Below, in pieces: positions 11,421 to 23,028 of a DNA stretch of 64,000 bases. This stretch comes from Primula veris. Taxonomy: Eukaryota; Streptophyta; Magnoliopsida; Ericales; Primulaceae. The DNA is taken from NCBI GenBank assembly GCA_963682055.1, contig OY821745.1, positions 25,355,342 to 25,419,341 of the forward strand. Reading direction: 5' to 3'. Each line of letters begins with the position of its first letter. The first letter of the stretch is position 1. The translations under genes were made by a program, and so were the position numbers. The notes beneath the pieces are model-generated. The model searched no databases and was not told where the DNA came from. It worked only from the letters and a program-made list of their open reading frames with translations.

Positions 11421-13163
11421 GGGAACAAAGGCAAATATCTAGCCATCGAAGGATCCGACAATCGACAAGGCAAAACAATTAACGTCGTGTATCTGTCAAG
11501 AGCCAAGACCACTGGAGGGGAAAGATCACAACAGCGGCAACTGGCGCACTTTGGGCAGATAGCCAAGGCGTCACAGGCGTCAACTTCTAAGCGGCAGTGC
11601 ACGCCGCAGCGACACCCGCCCATCTCTTTCTCGGATCTTGATGAAAAAGGGGTGATATACCCCCATGGGGACGCCATTAACCTCCGCGTCCAAATTGGTA
11701 TAGACACGGTCAGCAGAGTGCTTGTCGACCAAGGAGCCTCTTGTGATATCATGTACAAAGAGCTCTTCGACAAGATGGAGCTCAAGCTGCAAGATCTACA
11801 GCCTACGGACGTCACACTGATTGGGTTCATCTCCAAGGCGACTAAACCTTTGGGAAAGATCGTCCTAATTGTTATGACGGGATCCGTATCAGTCCCCGTG
11901 GAATTCCTAGTGGTCAATGACAATTCAGGCCATAATTCGATCTTGGGCCGACCTTGGCTTCATGCCATGCGGGCCATACCTTCGACATACCACCAGAAGG
12001 TGAAATACCCTAACGCTATAGGGGAGGTCGAGACGGCCTGAGGATGTCAAGAGGATTCACGACCCTGTGAAGACATCACCGCAGCCCTGAAGAGACAGTT
12101 GGTTGTTGTCGAACAACCCACAACCATGAGGAAGCTGCTCAACCAAATAGTCCGAACTGAGAGGGTTGTTGAGGAACAAGTGGGAGAGACGCTCCGAAAG
12201 GTGAGCATCCCTAATATGGACGAGGAACACTACTTCCTCATCGGTGATAGCCTCCCCAAAGGGGAATCCGAGGAGCTGGAAACGTTCCTCTTCAATAACA
12301 TCGATAAATTCGCCTAGAGCCCCAAAGACATGCCTGGCCTAGACCCGAAAATGGCGTGTTACCACCTAAGTGTCAACACCGAGTCCAAGAGCAGGAAAGT
12401 ATCTATCCAGCACAGAGCGGCTATAATTACAGAAGTCCGAAAGCTGTTGGAAGCCGGAGCTATAAGGGAGGTGTTCTACCCAAAGTGGTTATCCAACCCG
12501 GTCGTCGTCCCTAAGAAGAACGGGAAGGAAAGAGTTTGTATAGACTTCACCAATCTGAACAAAGCCTGCCCGATGAATCCATTCCCCCTTCCAAGGATTG
12601 ATCAACTGGTGGACGCGACAGCGGGAGCAGAAAGGATGAACTTCCTCGATGCTTACTCAGGGTATCACCAAATCCCCCTCGCTCGTGAGGATCAAGAAAA
12701 GAGATTGTTCATATCGCCTCTGGGAAATTATTGCTATACGGTAATGCCGTTCGGCCTACGCAATGCGGGAGCAACGTACCAAAGGATGATAACGAGGGTA
12801 TGCCGAGAGCATATAGGGAAGACAATGGAGGTGTACATAGATGACATGGTCGTCAAAAGCGAAAGGGCCACATCCCACCTCCAAGACATTAAAGACGTCT
12901 TCCAAACATTGGGCGAGCATAAACTGAAGCTCAACGCTAGCAAGTGCGCGTTCGGCATTAGCAAAGGGAAATTTTTAGGGCATATGGTCAGCCGACGAGG
13001 AATAGAGGCTAATCCCGATCAGATAACAGCTTTGCGGAACCTAGCAGCACCCAAGAATAAGAAGCAGGTACAAGAGCTCACGGGAATGATGGCCGCACTG
13101 AGCAGGTTCATCAGCCGATTCGCGGACAAGGGACGACCATTTAAGGATGCTGCCAGAGTGTGA
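11421..13163 (+). pseudogene. protease and reverse transcriptase of the Tat element (broken)
   Basis: The aspartic protease has the catalytic motif VLVDQGAS near 11724 and the downstream ILGRPWLH motif near 11940. The frame is cut by TGA at 12039-12041 and TAG at 12315-12317; the same frame resumes after both, so these are nonsense substitutions. The reverse transcriptase spans about 12330-13150 with the conserved VCIDFTNLN, PFGLRNA and catalytic YIDDMVV motifs. It ends at a frameshift with a small deletion near 13145, where the RNase H frame takes over. The motifs are those of the Tat/Retand branch. Confidence 0.9.
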
Positions 13164-15373
13164 AGCTTCATTTAACAACCTCAAAGGGTACTTAAGGATG
13201 CTGCCACTGCTAGTAAGGCCAAACAAAGGAGATATTCTGGCATGCTATCTAGCAGTTTCCACTACAGCTGTGAGCGCGGTCATCCTAAGAGAAGAAGGTC
13301 GAGAACAATTCCCGATCTACTTCATCAGAAAAACTCTGGTTGAAGCCGAAACCCGGTACCTACCATTGGAAAAGTTATGCTTGGCATTGGTCGTTGCTAC
13401 CAGGAAACTGCCACACTATTTCATAGCTCACCAGGTCCAAGTCTACACGAAATTCCACATCAAGGAATCTCTTCGACGAACGGACATTAGCGGCCGAGTG
13501 TCCGCATGGGGGGTCAAACTATCCCAATTTTATATCGAGTTCGCACCCCGACATGCGATAAAGGGACAAGTCTTGGACGATTTCGTCGCGGAGTTCACCG
13601 AAGGGTATAACGAGCCATTGGCTATATCCCCCCAGTCACACTGGCAAATACATGTCGATGGATTAGCCACCAAGGACGGATCAGAAGCAGGGATCGTCCT
13701 CAAGTCTAGTGAGGGCGCGATCATAGAGAAAAGCATTAAACTGGGCTTCCGAGCTACTAACAATGAAGCAGAATACGAAGTCATGATAAATGGCATGCTC
13801 ATTGCACGATCCCTTGGATGCTCCCACTTAACGGGGAGTTCAGACTCCATGCTGATCGTCAATCAAGCCATCGGCGAGTACCAGGCCAAAGACGACAGAA
13901 TGATCCTCTACCAAGAGAAAGTCCAAAGCTTAATGGCCACCTTCGAACAGTGCAAATTAATAAGGATCAATCGCACCGAAAACGCACATGCCGACGCCTT
14001 GGCCACCCTAGCCTCGACATTAACGTTGGCCAGCACACGGTCAATCACAGTGGAACTTCTGGAAACCCCGAGTATCACCAGAAGAATAGACCGAATAACT
14101 TCAATCCAATACGAGCTAGGATGGATGGACGACATGATTCACTATCTACGAGACGGGACGCTACCGGCAGACAAGATAAAAGCGTTGAAAATTACGAGAA
14201 AAGCACCTCGGTTCTGGCTATCTGAGGACGACAAACTATACAAATCCAGTTAACGAGGACCCCACCTTCTGTGCGTCCGGCCCGAGCTGTAACAACCAGT
14301 CTTGGAAGAAATTCACGAAGGATCATGCGGAGCACACATCAAAGGAAGGTCCCTTGCTAACAAGACAATCACCCAAGGATATTGGTGGCCTTATATCAAA
14401 CGAGATGCCGACGTTTATGTCCAAAAATGCGACAAGTGCCAACGATTCGACAAAATACCTCGGCTCCCATCATCCTTGATGGCCCCGGTATCGGCTCCAT
14501 GGCCATTCACCCAATGGGCAATTGATCTAGTCGGGAAGCTTCCCAAGGCACCCGGCAGCGTCGAATATTTGATCGTAGCAACGGACTATTTCACCAAGTG
14601 GGTCGAGGCTAAACCTCTCCGAGAAATTAAAGCCAGCAATGTCAAACAGTTCATCTGGGAGCATATTATCACCAGGTTCGGTATACCATACGCCATTGTC
14701 GCAGACAACGATACCCAGTTCAAGGACGCCAAGCTACAACTTTGGTACGAAGAACTCGGTATCCGAAAGTTCTATTCGACTCCAACATACCCACAGGGTA
14801 ACGGTCAAGCAGAGGTATCAAACCAAACTGTCCTAGACGGCATAAAAACAACCCTGGAACAAGCAAAGGGAAGATGGCCTGAGCGACTGCTCAACGTCTT
14901 ATGGTCCTGCCGAACTACACCGAAGACGGGCATAAAGGAAACCCCGTTCAGCTTAGCATATGGCATGGAGGCCGTCATACCAACGGAAATCGGCCTACCC
15001 ACCATCCGAACAACTTTAGTCGAGCAAGGAAACAATGAACAAAGAATGAGAGAAGAGCTCGACATATTAGACGAAAAACGAGAGATAACAGCCCTTACCC
15101 TAGCTAAGTACCAACAAAGCGTCAAAAAAACCTATGACAAGAGGGTGAAAGGGACCCAAGAGTTCATGGTAGGAGAACTGGTGCTACGGCGAGTAACGGT
15201 CTATACCAGAAACGAGATACACGGTAAGGTTGAGCCCCACCTGGGAAGGCCCATACGAAATCGTTAAAAGAACAAGTCCGGTATCCTACAAGATCAAACG
15301 CGTTCTGTTCGACAATAGCCGAGGTGAAAAGAATTCTTGGAACGTGGCTAATCTTAAGAAGTACTACGTGTAA
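13147..15373 (+). pseudogene. dual RNase H and integrase of the Tat element (broken)
   Basis: The first RNase H is at about 13190-13600. The second, archaeal-type RNase H (IHVDGLATKDGSEAG, then NNEAEYE, DSMLIV and HADALA) is at about 13645-14030. Two in-frame TAA codons (14251-14253 and 14290-14292) separate it from integrase. Integrase (about 14300-15270) has the HHCC zinc motif (GAH...CDKC) and the D, D, E residues in WAIDLVGK, VADNDTQF and GQAEVSNQT. A frameshift near 15225-15250 moves the C-terminal segment (EGPYEIVK to KKYYV) to another frame ending at TAA 15371-15373. Confidence 0.9.
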
Positions 15374-15474
15374 GCAAGCCTACCATTCCAGGTACTACCT
15401 CACCTCTGCTTTGTCATGACGTTACCTTTTGAATAAATGAAATATTTTTTCATGCTTTCTAACGAGTCCTCCAA

Positions 15475-15808
15475 GGAGACATGTGAAATTCCCAACATGG
15501 CATGTCTAAGAAAGTGCCTAGGAATACTGTGAAATTCCCAACATGGCATTTCTAAGAAAGTGCCTAGGAATACTATGAAATTCCCAACATGGCATGTCTA
15601 AGAAAGTTCCTAGGAATACTGTGAAATTCCCAACATGGCATGTCTAAGAAAGTGCCTAGGAATACTGTGAAATTCCCAACATGGCATGTCTAAGAAAGTG
15701 AATAGGAATACTGTGAAATTCCCAACATGACATGTCTAAAAGACTGCCTAGGAATATTGTTACTAATTCCCAACATGACATGTCTAAGAAAGTGCCAAGG
15801 AATATTCA
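15475..15808 (+). repeat. Tandem array, 46-bp unit, about 7 copies
   Basis: The unit contains 'gaaattcccaacatggcat' and 'agtgcctaggaat'. Successive copies start at 15483, 15529, 15575, 15621, 15667 and 15713, exactly 46 bp apart, followed by more divergent copies. It lies just after pol, in the hypervariable 3' region where Tat/Ogre elements are known to carry tandem repeats. Confidence 0.95.
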
Positions 15809-15832
15809 AGTCCTCCAACGAACCGGAGGCAC

Positions 15833-16260
15833 ATGCAGGTACCAATAAGGGAAAATCAAACAAAAGAAAGCCAAGCAAAGAGGCAAATATGCAGGTACCA
15901 ATTAGAGAAAGCCGAACAAAAAGAAAGTCAAGCAAAGAGGCAAATATGCAGGTACCAGTAAGCAAAAGTCGAACAAAAGGAAAGCCAAGCAAAGAGGCAA
16001 ATATGCAGATACCAATAAGAGAAGGTCGAACAAAAGAAAGCCAAGCAAAGAGGCAAATATGCAGGTACCAGTAAGCAAAAGTCGAACAAAAAGAAAGCCA
16101 AGCAAAGAGGCAAATATGCAGATACCAATAAGAGAAGGTCAAACAAAAGAAAGCCAAGCAAAGAGGCAAATATGCAGGTACCAGTAAGCAAAAGTCGAAC
16201 AAAAAGAAAGCCAAGGAAATAGGCAAATATGCAGATACCAATGAGCAAGAATCAAACAAG
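15833..16260 (+). repeat. Tandem array, 56/57-bp unit, about 8 copies
   Basis: The unit contains 'gaggcaaatatgcaggtacc' and 'gaaagccaagcaaag'. Copies start at 15833, 15889, 15946, 16003, 16059, 16116, 16172 and 16229, with period alternating between 56 and 57 bp. Two sub-types (gcaggtacca and gcagatacca) alternate in the middle, suggesting amplification of a dimer. Confidence 0.95.
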
Positions 16261-16453
16261 ATTGTTGAATAGTTCTAGCCCGCATTACGGAGGCGACAAG
16301 GTACCCAACAACGAAAACAACAAAGGAAACTCAATCCAGTCAATGAAATATCAACAAGACAATGAAAAGGTCCAATACATGAATAAAGGAATAAAGCAAT
16401 CCATGCCCGCATTATGGAGGCAATAATGTACGACGAATAAATAGAGAAATCAA

Positions 16454-17098
16454 TTAAAAAGAGCTGCTACATGACGAACATGACGGTACAAGACTCAGCC
16501 TAACCTCTTCGTCATCTGTCGCCGTGTCTTCATCGGTCTCTTGACCCTCAAAACGCTCCTCAGAAACAAGGAAATCAAAGTTGGTCGTGTAAACACCCAC
16601 ATGTTGCCCTACCTCGAGCCGGGCTACGAACTCTGACCCCCTCGTGTTCTCATGGGCAACAGACGCACCCTTAAGACGAGCTTCATCCACAGGGTGCTGA
16701 TGAGCTTTGTACAGTTCAGCGGAAGCATCATGCCGACATGTAGACGCACGAAAGAATTTTACCAAGACATTGGTCTGGGATATTAACAGCTTTAACTTAC
16801 CAAACCACTTATCCTTTAAACGCCAATACCGGTCTAGACGATGCTCTTGCACCTCATAAACATGCTCGGCGCGTCCCACATAATCCCGAAATGACGCAGA
16901 TTGAGCTCGCACTTTTTTCTTAAGTCGAGCACACTGGACTTGCAGCTTCTCGTTTTTTCCCACTAGGACATGAGGTAAACAGGCACGAGCTTCCTCTGCC
17001 GCGTCAGACGAACCCCCAACTCGGGTAGCACCAGTCAGTCCTTGCCCCGCATTAACAGGGGGCAGAGAGCCAGTCTGATGCACCAAAGTAGCAAATGC
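16454..17098 (-). CDS. Antisense coiled-coil protein, probable second exon
   Basis: The minus-strand frame of about 214 codons begins after a good splice acceptor (cttcgtag, exon start 17098, phase 0). It ends at the stop at 16454. The protein has a charged heptad-like region (about residues 45-75, rich in K, R, Q and E), a middle helical part and an acidic tail ending in a serine/cysteine-rich segment. No known domain is recognised. No ATG is found at the start, which supports splicing to the upstream antisense exon at 17.2-17.9 kb. GC content is higher than the flanking genome, as for the rest of this element. Confidence 0.5.
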   Translation of the reverse strand, partial: AFATLVHQTGSLPPVNAGQGLTGATRVGGSSDAAEEARACLPHVLVGKNEKLQVQCARLKKKVRAQSASFRDYVGRAEHVYEVQEHRLDRYWRLKDKWFGKLKLLISQTNVLVKFFRASTCRHDASAELYKAHQHPVDEARLKGASVAHENTRGSEFVARLEVGQHVGVYTTNFDFLVSEERFEGQETDEDTATDDEEVRLSLVPSCSSCSSSF

Positions 17099-17224
17099 CT
17101 ACGAAGAAAGGAGGGAAAAAGACAGCAACATCAATACGACTAAAGAACCAACAGAGCACCATCCAAATAAATAATATTTTTATACAAGCCTGAAGAAAAT
17201 CAAAATGCAAGCTACTCTCAAAAC

Positions 17225-17878
17225 TCAGTCAGATAAGCCCTCGACGGAAGCCGAGGTCTCTGCGGCGTCGGCAAAATGAATGTCCTGCAGCGAAACTATC
17301 TGCGTACCCAAACGACCCTTTACCGAGGCATCCAAGTGGTTCAATGTAGCCGTCATTTCGGTTACCTGAGCCATAGCATCAACCATACGCTCCGCTCGGA
17401 TAACACCACGGGTGCCTTTCACATACTCATACACCTCTAGTGCCTGAGCACGATCCCAATAGGCTTTGACGAAGGCTAGTAGTAGGTCCGCGTCTTCGAA
17501 AACGGCCCCTAACACCAAGTTCAAGCTCGTCACCCGGCCTCAGGCTTTATCACGAGAGCGCCGAAGTGCACCAAGAAGCTCTTTGGCCTTACCCTTGTTT
17601 GCTGTATAGTAGGCGGTCTTCTTGCTAAACTTCTCTCCCAAATCGCGTAACCGAGTCGACAAGTTTGAAATATGAATATTCAGATCCTCGATTTCACGAC
17701 GAGCAGAATTCAATTCCGAAGTTAGGGACGCCTTGGGCCTTTCTGGACCACCTATAACAGTATCATCTACCCTACGACTAGGAGAGGTCCAGACCACCAT
17801 GGCAAGGGGATTAACAGGTACCTGACAAGATTTTTTTATGTCCTTCAAAAGATGACGACAACCAACAGACAACGACAT
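17225..17878 (-). pseudogene. Antisense coiled-coil protein, upstream exon with an in-frame stop
   Basis: The frame starts at ATG 17878 and reads through two open stretches that share one frame, split by a single TGA at 17542-17540. The first part has a predicted coiled coil (LTSELNSARREIEDLNIHIS and onward). The second is helical (VYEYVKG, TEMTATLNHLDASVKG). It ends in the same region as the intron leading to the exon at 17098. A donor-like ttg/gtaagtg at about 17936 and an acceptor just before 17878 suggest further upstream exon sequence. Function unknown. Confidence 0.5.
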
Positions 17879-18022
17879 TAACTAGGAAAGCCAAACAGGA
17901 AGAAAACGGAGCACATATATTATCACTTACCAAAAGAATGTCCTAGATACAAAAGAGGCCCACAATCCGGGTACCAAAATACCTTACACTAAGCTACACA
18001 AAAAATACTACCAAGTATATAA

Positions 18023-20150
18023 TCAATGATCCACCTGAGAAGATGCGGGTGGGGGAATAACAGCAGTATCAGACCGAGGAGTAGACGGAGCTGACCCGGA
18101 ATGGGGACAAAGCGCTGTCGAAGTCGTGTGCCCCGGCAGCCGTGGTAGCTCCTCATCCCGAATATTGGCCCAATCCAGAGGCTTAGGCGGTGCACCTTGA
18201 GGACAGGGATAAACCAATTCCGACCATGACCGGTTCGACAGAGGTACCTTCGCAAAATTCAGAGCACGAACGTGGGCGCAAAAGGCCGAAAAGTTGGCAA
18301 TCAGTACAAACTTTGTACGCTCCTCCGCTTGTGCCGCTTTCAAAGAAGCAACCTCGGATTTTTCGGCCTCCATATCCTCCGCCATGAGCACATTATCGGC
18401 CTCTAATAGGTCATACTTCTCGACCATATGCTCCTTTTCGACCTCCAACTTTTCAACCTCCTCGGTCAGACGTAAGTTTGTCATAATCTGCTGCCAACTT
18501 CACCATCTGAGCTTTCTCCTCAGCCATTGCTTTATTTTCGGCAATTAGCTTCTCTTTCTCAGCCTCGAGCGCCGTCAACTGATCCCTCAGCACCACGGTA
18601 CCCACGAAAGCCTGTAATCAGAAACATCAGACACCATCCAACTAAGGGCGTAACGAACTATATAAACAAAAGACGAGCGAAACATACCCGAAACACGTCA
18701 TTATTGGCCTTCTCAATGACCGACACTATAGGACGAGCAGCCATTTCCTCTGCATCCTTGAAGATAAGGGGCTTAAGAGTAGTGTATCCCATCCTTAAAG
18801 CCCTGGGTTGCTCCAGCAATTTGCCCCCACACCGCTCAATATAACAGGTCATCGAGACCCCGTCCACTACCACCTTTTCCGGATTCGCGGGAACCTCATC
18901 CTCGCCTCCCGTCACAACCTCCCCGGTAATATCTTTGCCGGCTACCACCTCCATTTCCTCCCTCACCTCTTTTTCCGAAGGAACAGTCTCAGGGGTCATG
19001 CGCTCACTCACATCCTCAGTTCGGAGTGGCGAGATGACAGGCAGGTTCATCGGATCCACACCTATGTCCACCATGAGGTTGAGATGTCCGAATATATTAT
19101 CGAACGACCCCTGAAACACAACAATACCCATTGACCGGGCAAGGGCAAGGGTAACCAATGAAGAAGTCAATAGCTGAAATATGATAACAAATAAAGAGGG
19201 GAAAAATGGAATTAAAAGACAATTCACAAAACCAATACACGTACATCACCATGCACATAAGCCACCTCGGTGGAATCACCCTGGGGGGAGGCCACCAACA
19301 CCACATCCGTGACAACCTCAGGAACCTCCTCACTAAACGATGTCTCTGATACCCTAGTCCTCTTTAGGGTCCCAGCAACAGGGTCTGCTGCTCGGGGTTT
19401 CGGACGAACAGGCCTTCTCCCTCCACGAGTAGCGCTCCGAGCCTTGACGATTTTGAGGAATTCCTTCTCCGGCTCTATGGGAATCTCAGGCGCAGGATTA
19501 CCCTTGTTCACTGGTCCCGCAGGATAACCTAACAATGTGGGAGCAGCACGGATCATCGGATCTTTCGTCGGTCCAGGCCCCCACCAATTCCAAAGGGCTA
19601 AGAGAGCTTCGACATTGGGAGCGCCAAGGTCTGGAACATCGGGGGCAGTGGTAGCAGGTCCAGGAATCGGGTGTCCCGCACAACCCCAATCTCCGGAAGC
19701 AATCACGATACCAAGGTTATGCTCCTTGTTGGTATCCGGAAGACCGATGACAAGCCGAGAGAAGGAGCGCAATGTCTTCAAATAAGAGCTACGGCGATCA
19801 AAACTCAAACTATAGACACCGAATACATCTTTCAGTTCGACTTTTATCCCCGACAACTCCGACAACCTTGAAATACCGTTCAAGGTACGGTAGCCATTCA
19901 GGGCCAATTGGGCCGGAGCAATATGGACGACCTCAAAGAACGAAGCCATCCATTCAGTAAAAGGAAGTCGAAGACCCCCAGTAAAGAAGGCTGAGGAATG
20001 AACAGCTACCTCGCCGGCAGGTACAACCCCCATGACCTCCTCATCGAAGATAGGCAGCCGAATATGTATGTCGGCGGGTATCCCGGCCAGCTTCTTAAAA
20101 TCCTCTTCTACAAATGGGCCAACTTGAGCCAAGCATTGGGTCAGAATTTC
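18023..20150 (-). pseudogene. Antisense spliced gene, 'putative gypsy type transposon' (Transposase_28) protein
   Basis: Three exons can be read on the minus strand: 20150-19245, 19110-18688 and 18611-18023. Introns begin GTACGT and GTATGT and end TTTCAG and TTACAG, and both junctions are phase 0. Exon 1 encodes the PF04195-type motif (FFTGGLRLPFTEW, IAPAQLALNGYRTLNG), followed by a basic, proline-rich segment. Exon 2 is acidic. Exon 3 is a long coiled coil (LTALEAEKEKLIAENKAMAE and onward) with a frameshift near 18470-18490 and a conserved-looking tail (FSAFCAHVRALNF). Proteins of this kind are known as antisense frames in Grande/Retand-type Tat elements; their function is unknown. The 5' end is uncertain because a stop codon abuts the acceptor at 20151, so at least one upstream exon is expected. 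Confidence 0.75.
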
Positions 20151-21183
20151 CTATCCAAACGTCATAAAAACTTCATCAATATACTATCCAAAAACAAATC
20201 ACACGACGCGAGTTCCCCCTAATTACCAGAAACCCTAAGTTTTTCCACCCACCCAACAAACGAAAATCCTATACATGATGAAAAACCACCAATCACCAAC
20301 CTAGATAGACATATATAGGCAAACCAGACCATATATCAACGCCACATACATGACCACAACCACAAATCAAATACAGACCCTAAGCACAGAGGTATACAGA
20401 AAACCCCACAGAATAAGAAAACATTTACAGTCATATTTAATGGTAAGGAGGACAGGGCCGCACAAATATATCAGAAATCAAAAGAAACCCTAGGTAGAGA
20501 GGCAGCAAATCTTTTTGGCGGGAAGAACAAACCCTAGAGAGAGAAAATAAGAAATATATGTTTTCAACAAATTATGAGATAAAAACAAAAGGAATTACTT
20601 AGCACAGTTAAAAGGAGTGGAGCCACAAAAAGAATAAAATAATAACCGTCCTTTCGTGTGACAGAGGTTTACTTTTTTTTTAGCCACAGAAAAGTCCACA
20701 ACCGCTGCTATTTTCAACAAATCAACGCTCCAGATCTTGCCACATCAGATAGTGTATCCCACTAACCAATGCAGTTCACATCATTACACCTATATAAGCG
20801 GCCAGTGGACCCTACCACGAAAAGCTTACAGCATACGCTACCAAAATTACCACCGAGGATGCACCCCGATTACGTTCCTCGACGCCAGACAATTTCTTAC
20901 CATAGGAACACCGAACAAGGTGGACGAAGACCGTTCCTAGCTCGACGGATTTTAAAGCATCAAGTCTAGCAACGCTCTCCGGGGGATAACCGTGGTACAC
21001 TTTGCTCGGTGTCCAATACCGAGATGCATAGTATGGTTTCAACGTTAAATCAAAATAACCAGTAAATGAATTGCGAAAAGAGAGTAGAATTTTTATTCAT
21101 CCACAAGGGGGAAAACAACCACAACCAGTTACAACGGGAAAAAAAAAAAACTACTACAAAGACGTCAACAATAAAATACTTCT
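20151..21183 (-). promoter_or_regulatory. 5' region of the antisense Transposase_28 gene
   Basis: No long open frame. A TATA-like tatataag lies at 20791-20798 and reads acceptably on either strand. Three telo-box-like aaaccct(a) words (about 20226, 20484 and 20529), common in plant 5' regions, lie between it and the first recognised exon. The stretch probably holds the promoter, 5' UTR and a first exon of the antisense gene. This is inference. Confidence 0.4.
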
Positions 21184-21549
21184 TTATTTCTGAACCCTAG
21201 AACTACCCCCTCCCTCGGCGTCCCTCTTTGCCAAGAGCTCTTGAAGATGATCCCTCTCCTTGATCAATCGAGAAATACCCATCTCATCCTATTGCAAGGC
21301 GTAAGACTGAGACTTGCATTTTTGCTCGGCTTCAAAACGAGCAGTACCCTCCTCATCCCAATATTGTTTAAACCTCCTGACTTCAGTCTGAGCACACTTG
21401 AGATCAGCTCTTAGCCATGACATCTCGATTTCTTTCAACTGAAGAGGAGTCAATTCCTCTTCCCCGAAACCAGGGGGACGGGGTAGCATGAAAGTAGGCT
21501 CTTCATGAAGGGCTTTCTTTTTCGCAGCAGATCTAGTGATGGGAGTCAT
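21184..21549 (-). pseudogene. Antisense coiled-coil mini-gene 5 (nonsense mutation)
   Basis: ATG at 21549 follows a TATA box at 21644-21637 by about 95 bp. The protein starts MTPITRSAAKKK (a basic, possibly nuclear-targeting N-terminus), has a proline-rich part, then a coiled coil (LKEIEMSWLRADLKCAQ). The frame is stopped by TAG at 21291-21289. The coiled coil continues in frame for 35 more codons (ISRLIKERDHLQELLAKRD), ending at TAA 21186-21184. The full product would be 121 residues and the truncated one is 86. A candidate AATAAAA signal lies downstream at 21097-21091. Confidence 0.6.
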
Positions 21550-21636
21550 CTCAGATAAAAGCAAGTTAGAAGAAACAAAAATCATAAACAAGAGAGAGAA
21601 AGGAAGAGTGGAAAATGAAGTGCAAACAACATGGAG

Positions 21637-21644
21637 CATTTATA
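21637..21644 (-). promoter_or_regulatory. TATA box of antisense mini-gene 5
   Basis: TATAAATG on the minus strand, about 95 bp before the ATG at 21549. An ATG lies inside this TATA box, so a longer frame starting there is unlikely to be used. Confidence 0.55.
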
Positions 21645-21754
21645 AGGAGTCAAAGGGCACGAAATACGAAGGGATGCAACTGTTCAAATACAGAAAAGAA
21701 AAAAGGAAATACAAGTTACAAAATGGAAAATACGAAAAAGGAAACTAGCCCAAT

Positions 21755-22237
21755 CTAATCAAGGTCAATGGGCGGGAAAACCGAACTGCCAGACCGAGAG
21801 AAAGCCACCCGAGCAGAGAGATCTAGCTGAGCTTGGTAGGAGTCGTTCATGACGACCAAACACTCATTCTCCCTGGCAAGATGGGCATTCTCACCAATGA
21901 GGACAGTAACATGCTCCTTAAGCCGAGCATTTTTAACTGTCATGCTAGCAAGGCCTTGAGGAGAGTTATCAAACTCATCATGGGCTTGATCCCAAATCTC
22001 CTCGGCCTCATACCAGGAGTTGGCCAGATGGTTTCTTCGCAGCAACAAGTGGTCGAGCTGACAACTCAAGGCCGAAATCTCTGTCCACTTGATGGTCTCC
22101 TCGGGGTGCGAGTTAAACAAACTCAAAGCCAGGACACCATACTCCTTCTCAAGCCTAGCCATTCGAAGACGGACCTGAGATACCTCAACATCCAAGTCCT
22201 TGATCTGAGCATGATAGTTAACCATAGGCCCATACAT
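21755..22237 (-). CDS. Antisense coiled-coil mini-gene 4
   Basis: A 160-residue frame from ATG 22237, which lies about 100 bp after a TATA box (22340-22333). The protein is helical nearly throughout. It has an N-terminal coil (IKDLDVEVSQVRLRMARLEK), a middle helical part with tryptophans, and a C-terminal coil with the repeated ENAHLARENE pattern. It ends with a short Ser/Pro tail. No domain is recognised. Intact here, unlike gag-pol. It shares size, orientation and layout with its four neighbours. Confidence 0.6.
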   Translation of the reverse strand: MYGPMVNYHAQIKDLDVEVSQVRLRMARLEKEYGVLALSLFNSHPEETIKWTEISALSCQLDHLLLRRNHLANSWYEAEEIWDQAHDEFDNSPQGLASMTVKNARLKEHVTVLIGENAHLARENECLVVMNDSYQAQLDLSARVAFSRSGSSVFPPIDLD

Positions 22238-22332
22238 TCTTAAAAGTTGTTAAAACACAAAAGGAGATGGGGGATGAGGTAGAAACAAACAAGTTTATGA
22301 AGAATGATACATCATAAAGAAAAGTTGAAGAG

Positions 22333-22340
22333 TATTTATA
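22333..22340 (-). promoter_or_regulatory. TATA box of antisense mini-gene 4
   Basis: TATAAATA on the minus strand about 100 bp before ATG 22237. Confidence 0.5.
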
Positions 22341-22540
22341 GAGCAAAGATAGTATGGCATTGTCTGACAATGCTTGGAAACATGCATCTTTGACCAATCT
22401 TTCATGCCTCAGATTTCACGTTGGTACAGCACAACACCATACAAGAAGAAAAGACATGTACTTGATGATTCTGACAAGGGCAGAAAACGACAAACCACGA
22501 AAGCAATATAAAAAGAACAACATGAGATGCAAATAAATAT

Positions 22541-22660
22541 TTCATTAATGGGATTACATAGGTGTTCATTACATCAGAGGACAACCCCCCAAAAGAAAAT
22601 CTATTACATAGGTGTTCATTACATCAGAGGACAACATCAAAATAAGAACGATTACATCAG
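22541..22660 (+). repeat. Direct repeats around 'attacataggtgttcattac'
   Basis: Two copies of 'ttacataggtgttcattaca' plus 'tcagaggacaac' (about 22553 and 22606) and a third partial copy near 22650. They lie in the presumed 3' region of antisense mini-gene 3. Confidence 0.85.
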
Positions 22661-23028
22661 ACAACATATCCAAAGAAGATCGACTATATCAGCGAGCCAA
22701 GCGAACAGGAGGCAAGAAGGAAAGAAGCACAAAAAAAAAAAAAAGAGGAAGAGGAACATAAAGAAGAAAAGAAAAATACGAAGAAAATAAACATAAGGCA
22801 GAAGAAAAACGAAAATAACAAAAAATCCGAGGAACTCAGGGTTGATTGTTACATCGTAGTGGTGAAAAGAAGATGAAGAAAAAGAAAAAGGAGGCACAGA
22901 AGAAAAAGAAAAAGAGATGAGAAAAGATGAAGAAATGAAGAAAATTGAAACAAATAAAAAATAAAGAAAAATGGGAAGGCTAGGGGGAGGTCGATCGGTA
23001 TCAATGAGAAGGCCCGGCAGAGATATCC

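Noticed and set aside
15690..16259. Leu/Phe-rich minus-strand frame of about 189 codons
   Set aside because: It is a translation of the 46- and 57-bp tandem arrays; the repeating residues come from the DNA repeat.
15475..16260. CRISPR-like regular repeats
   Set aside because: Units are 46 and 56/57 bp with no unique spacers between them. They are simple tandem arrays inside a plant retrotransposon.
22527..22790. Lys/Arg-rich plus-strand frame
   Set aside because: Low-complexity purine run with no domain, opposite to the antisense gene region.
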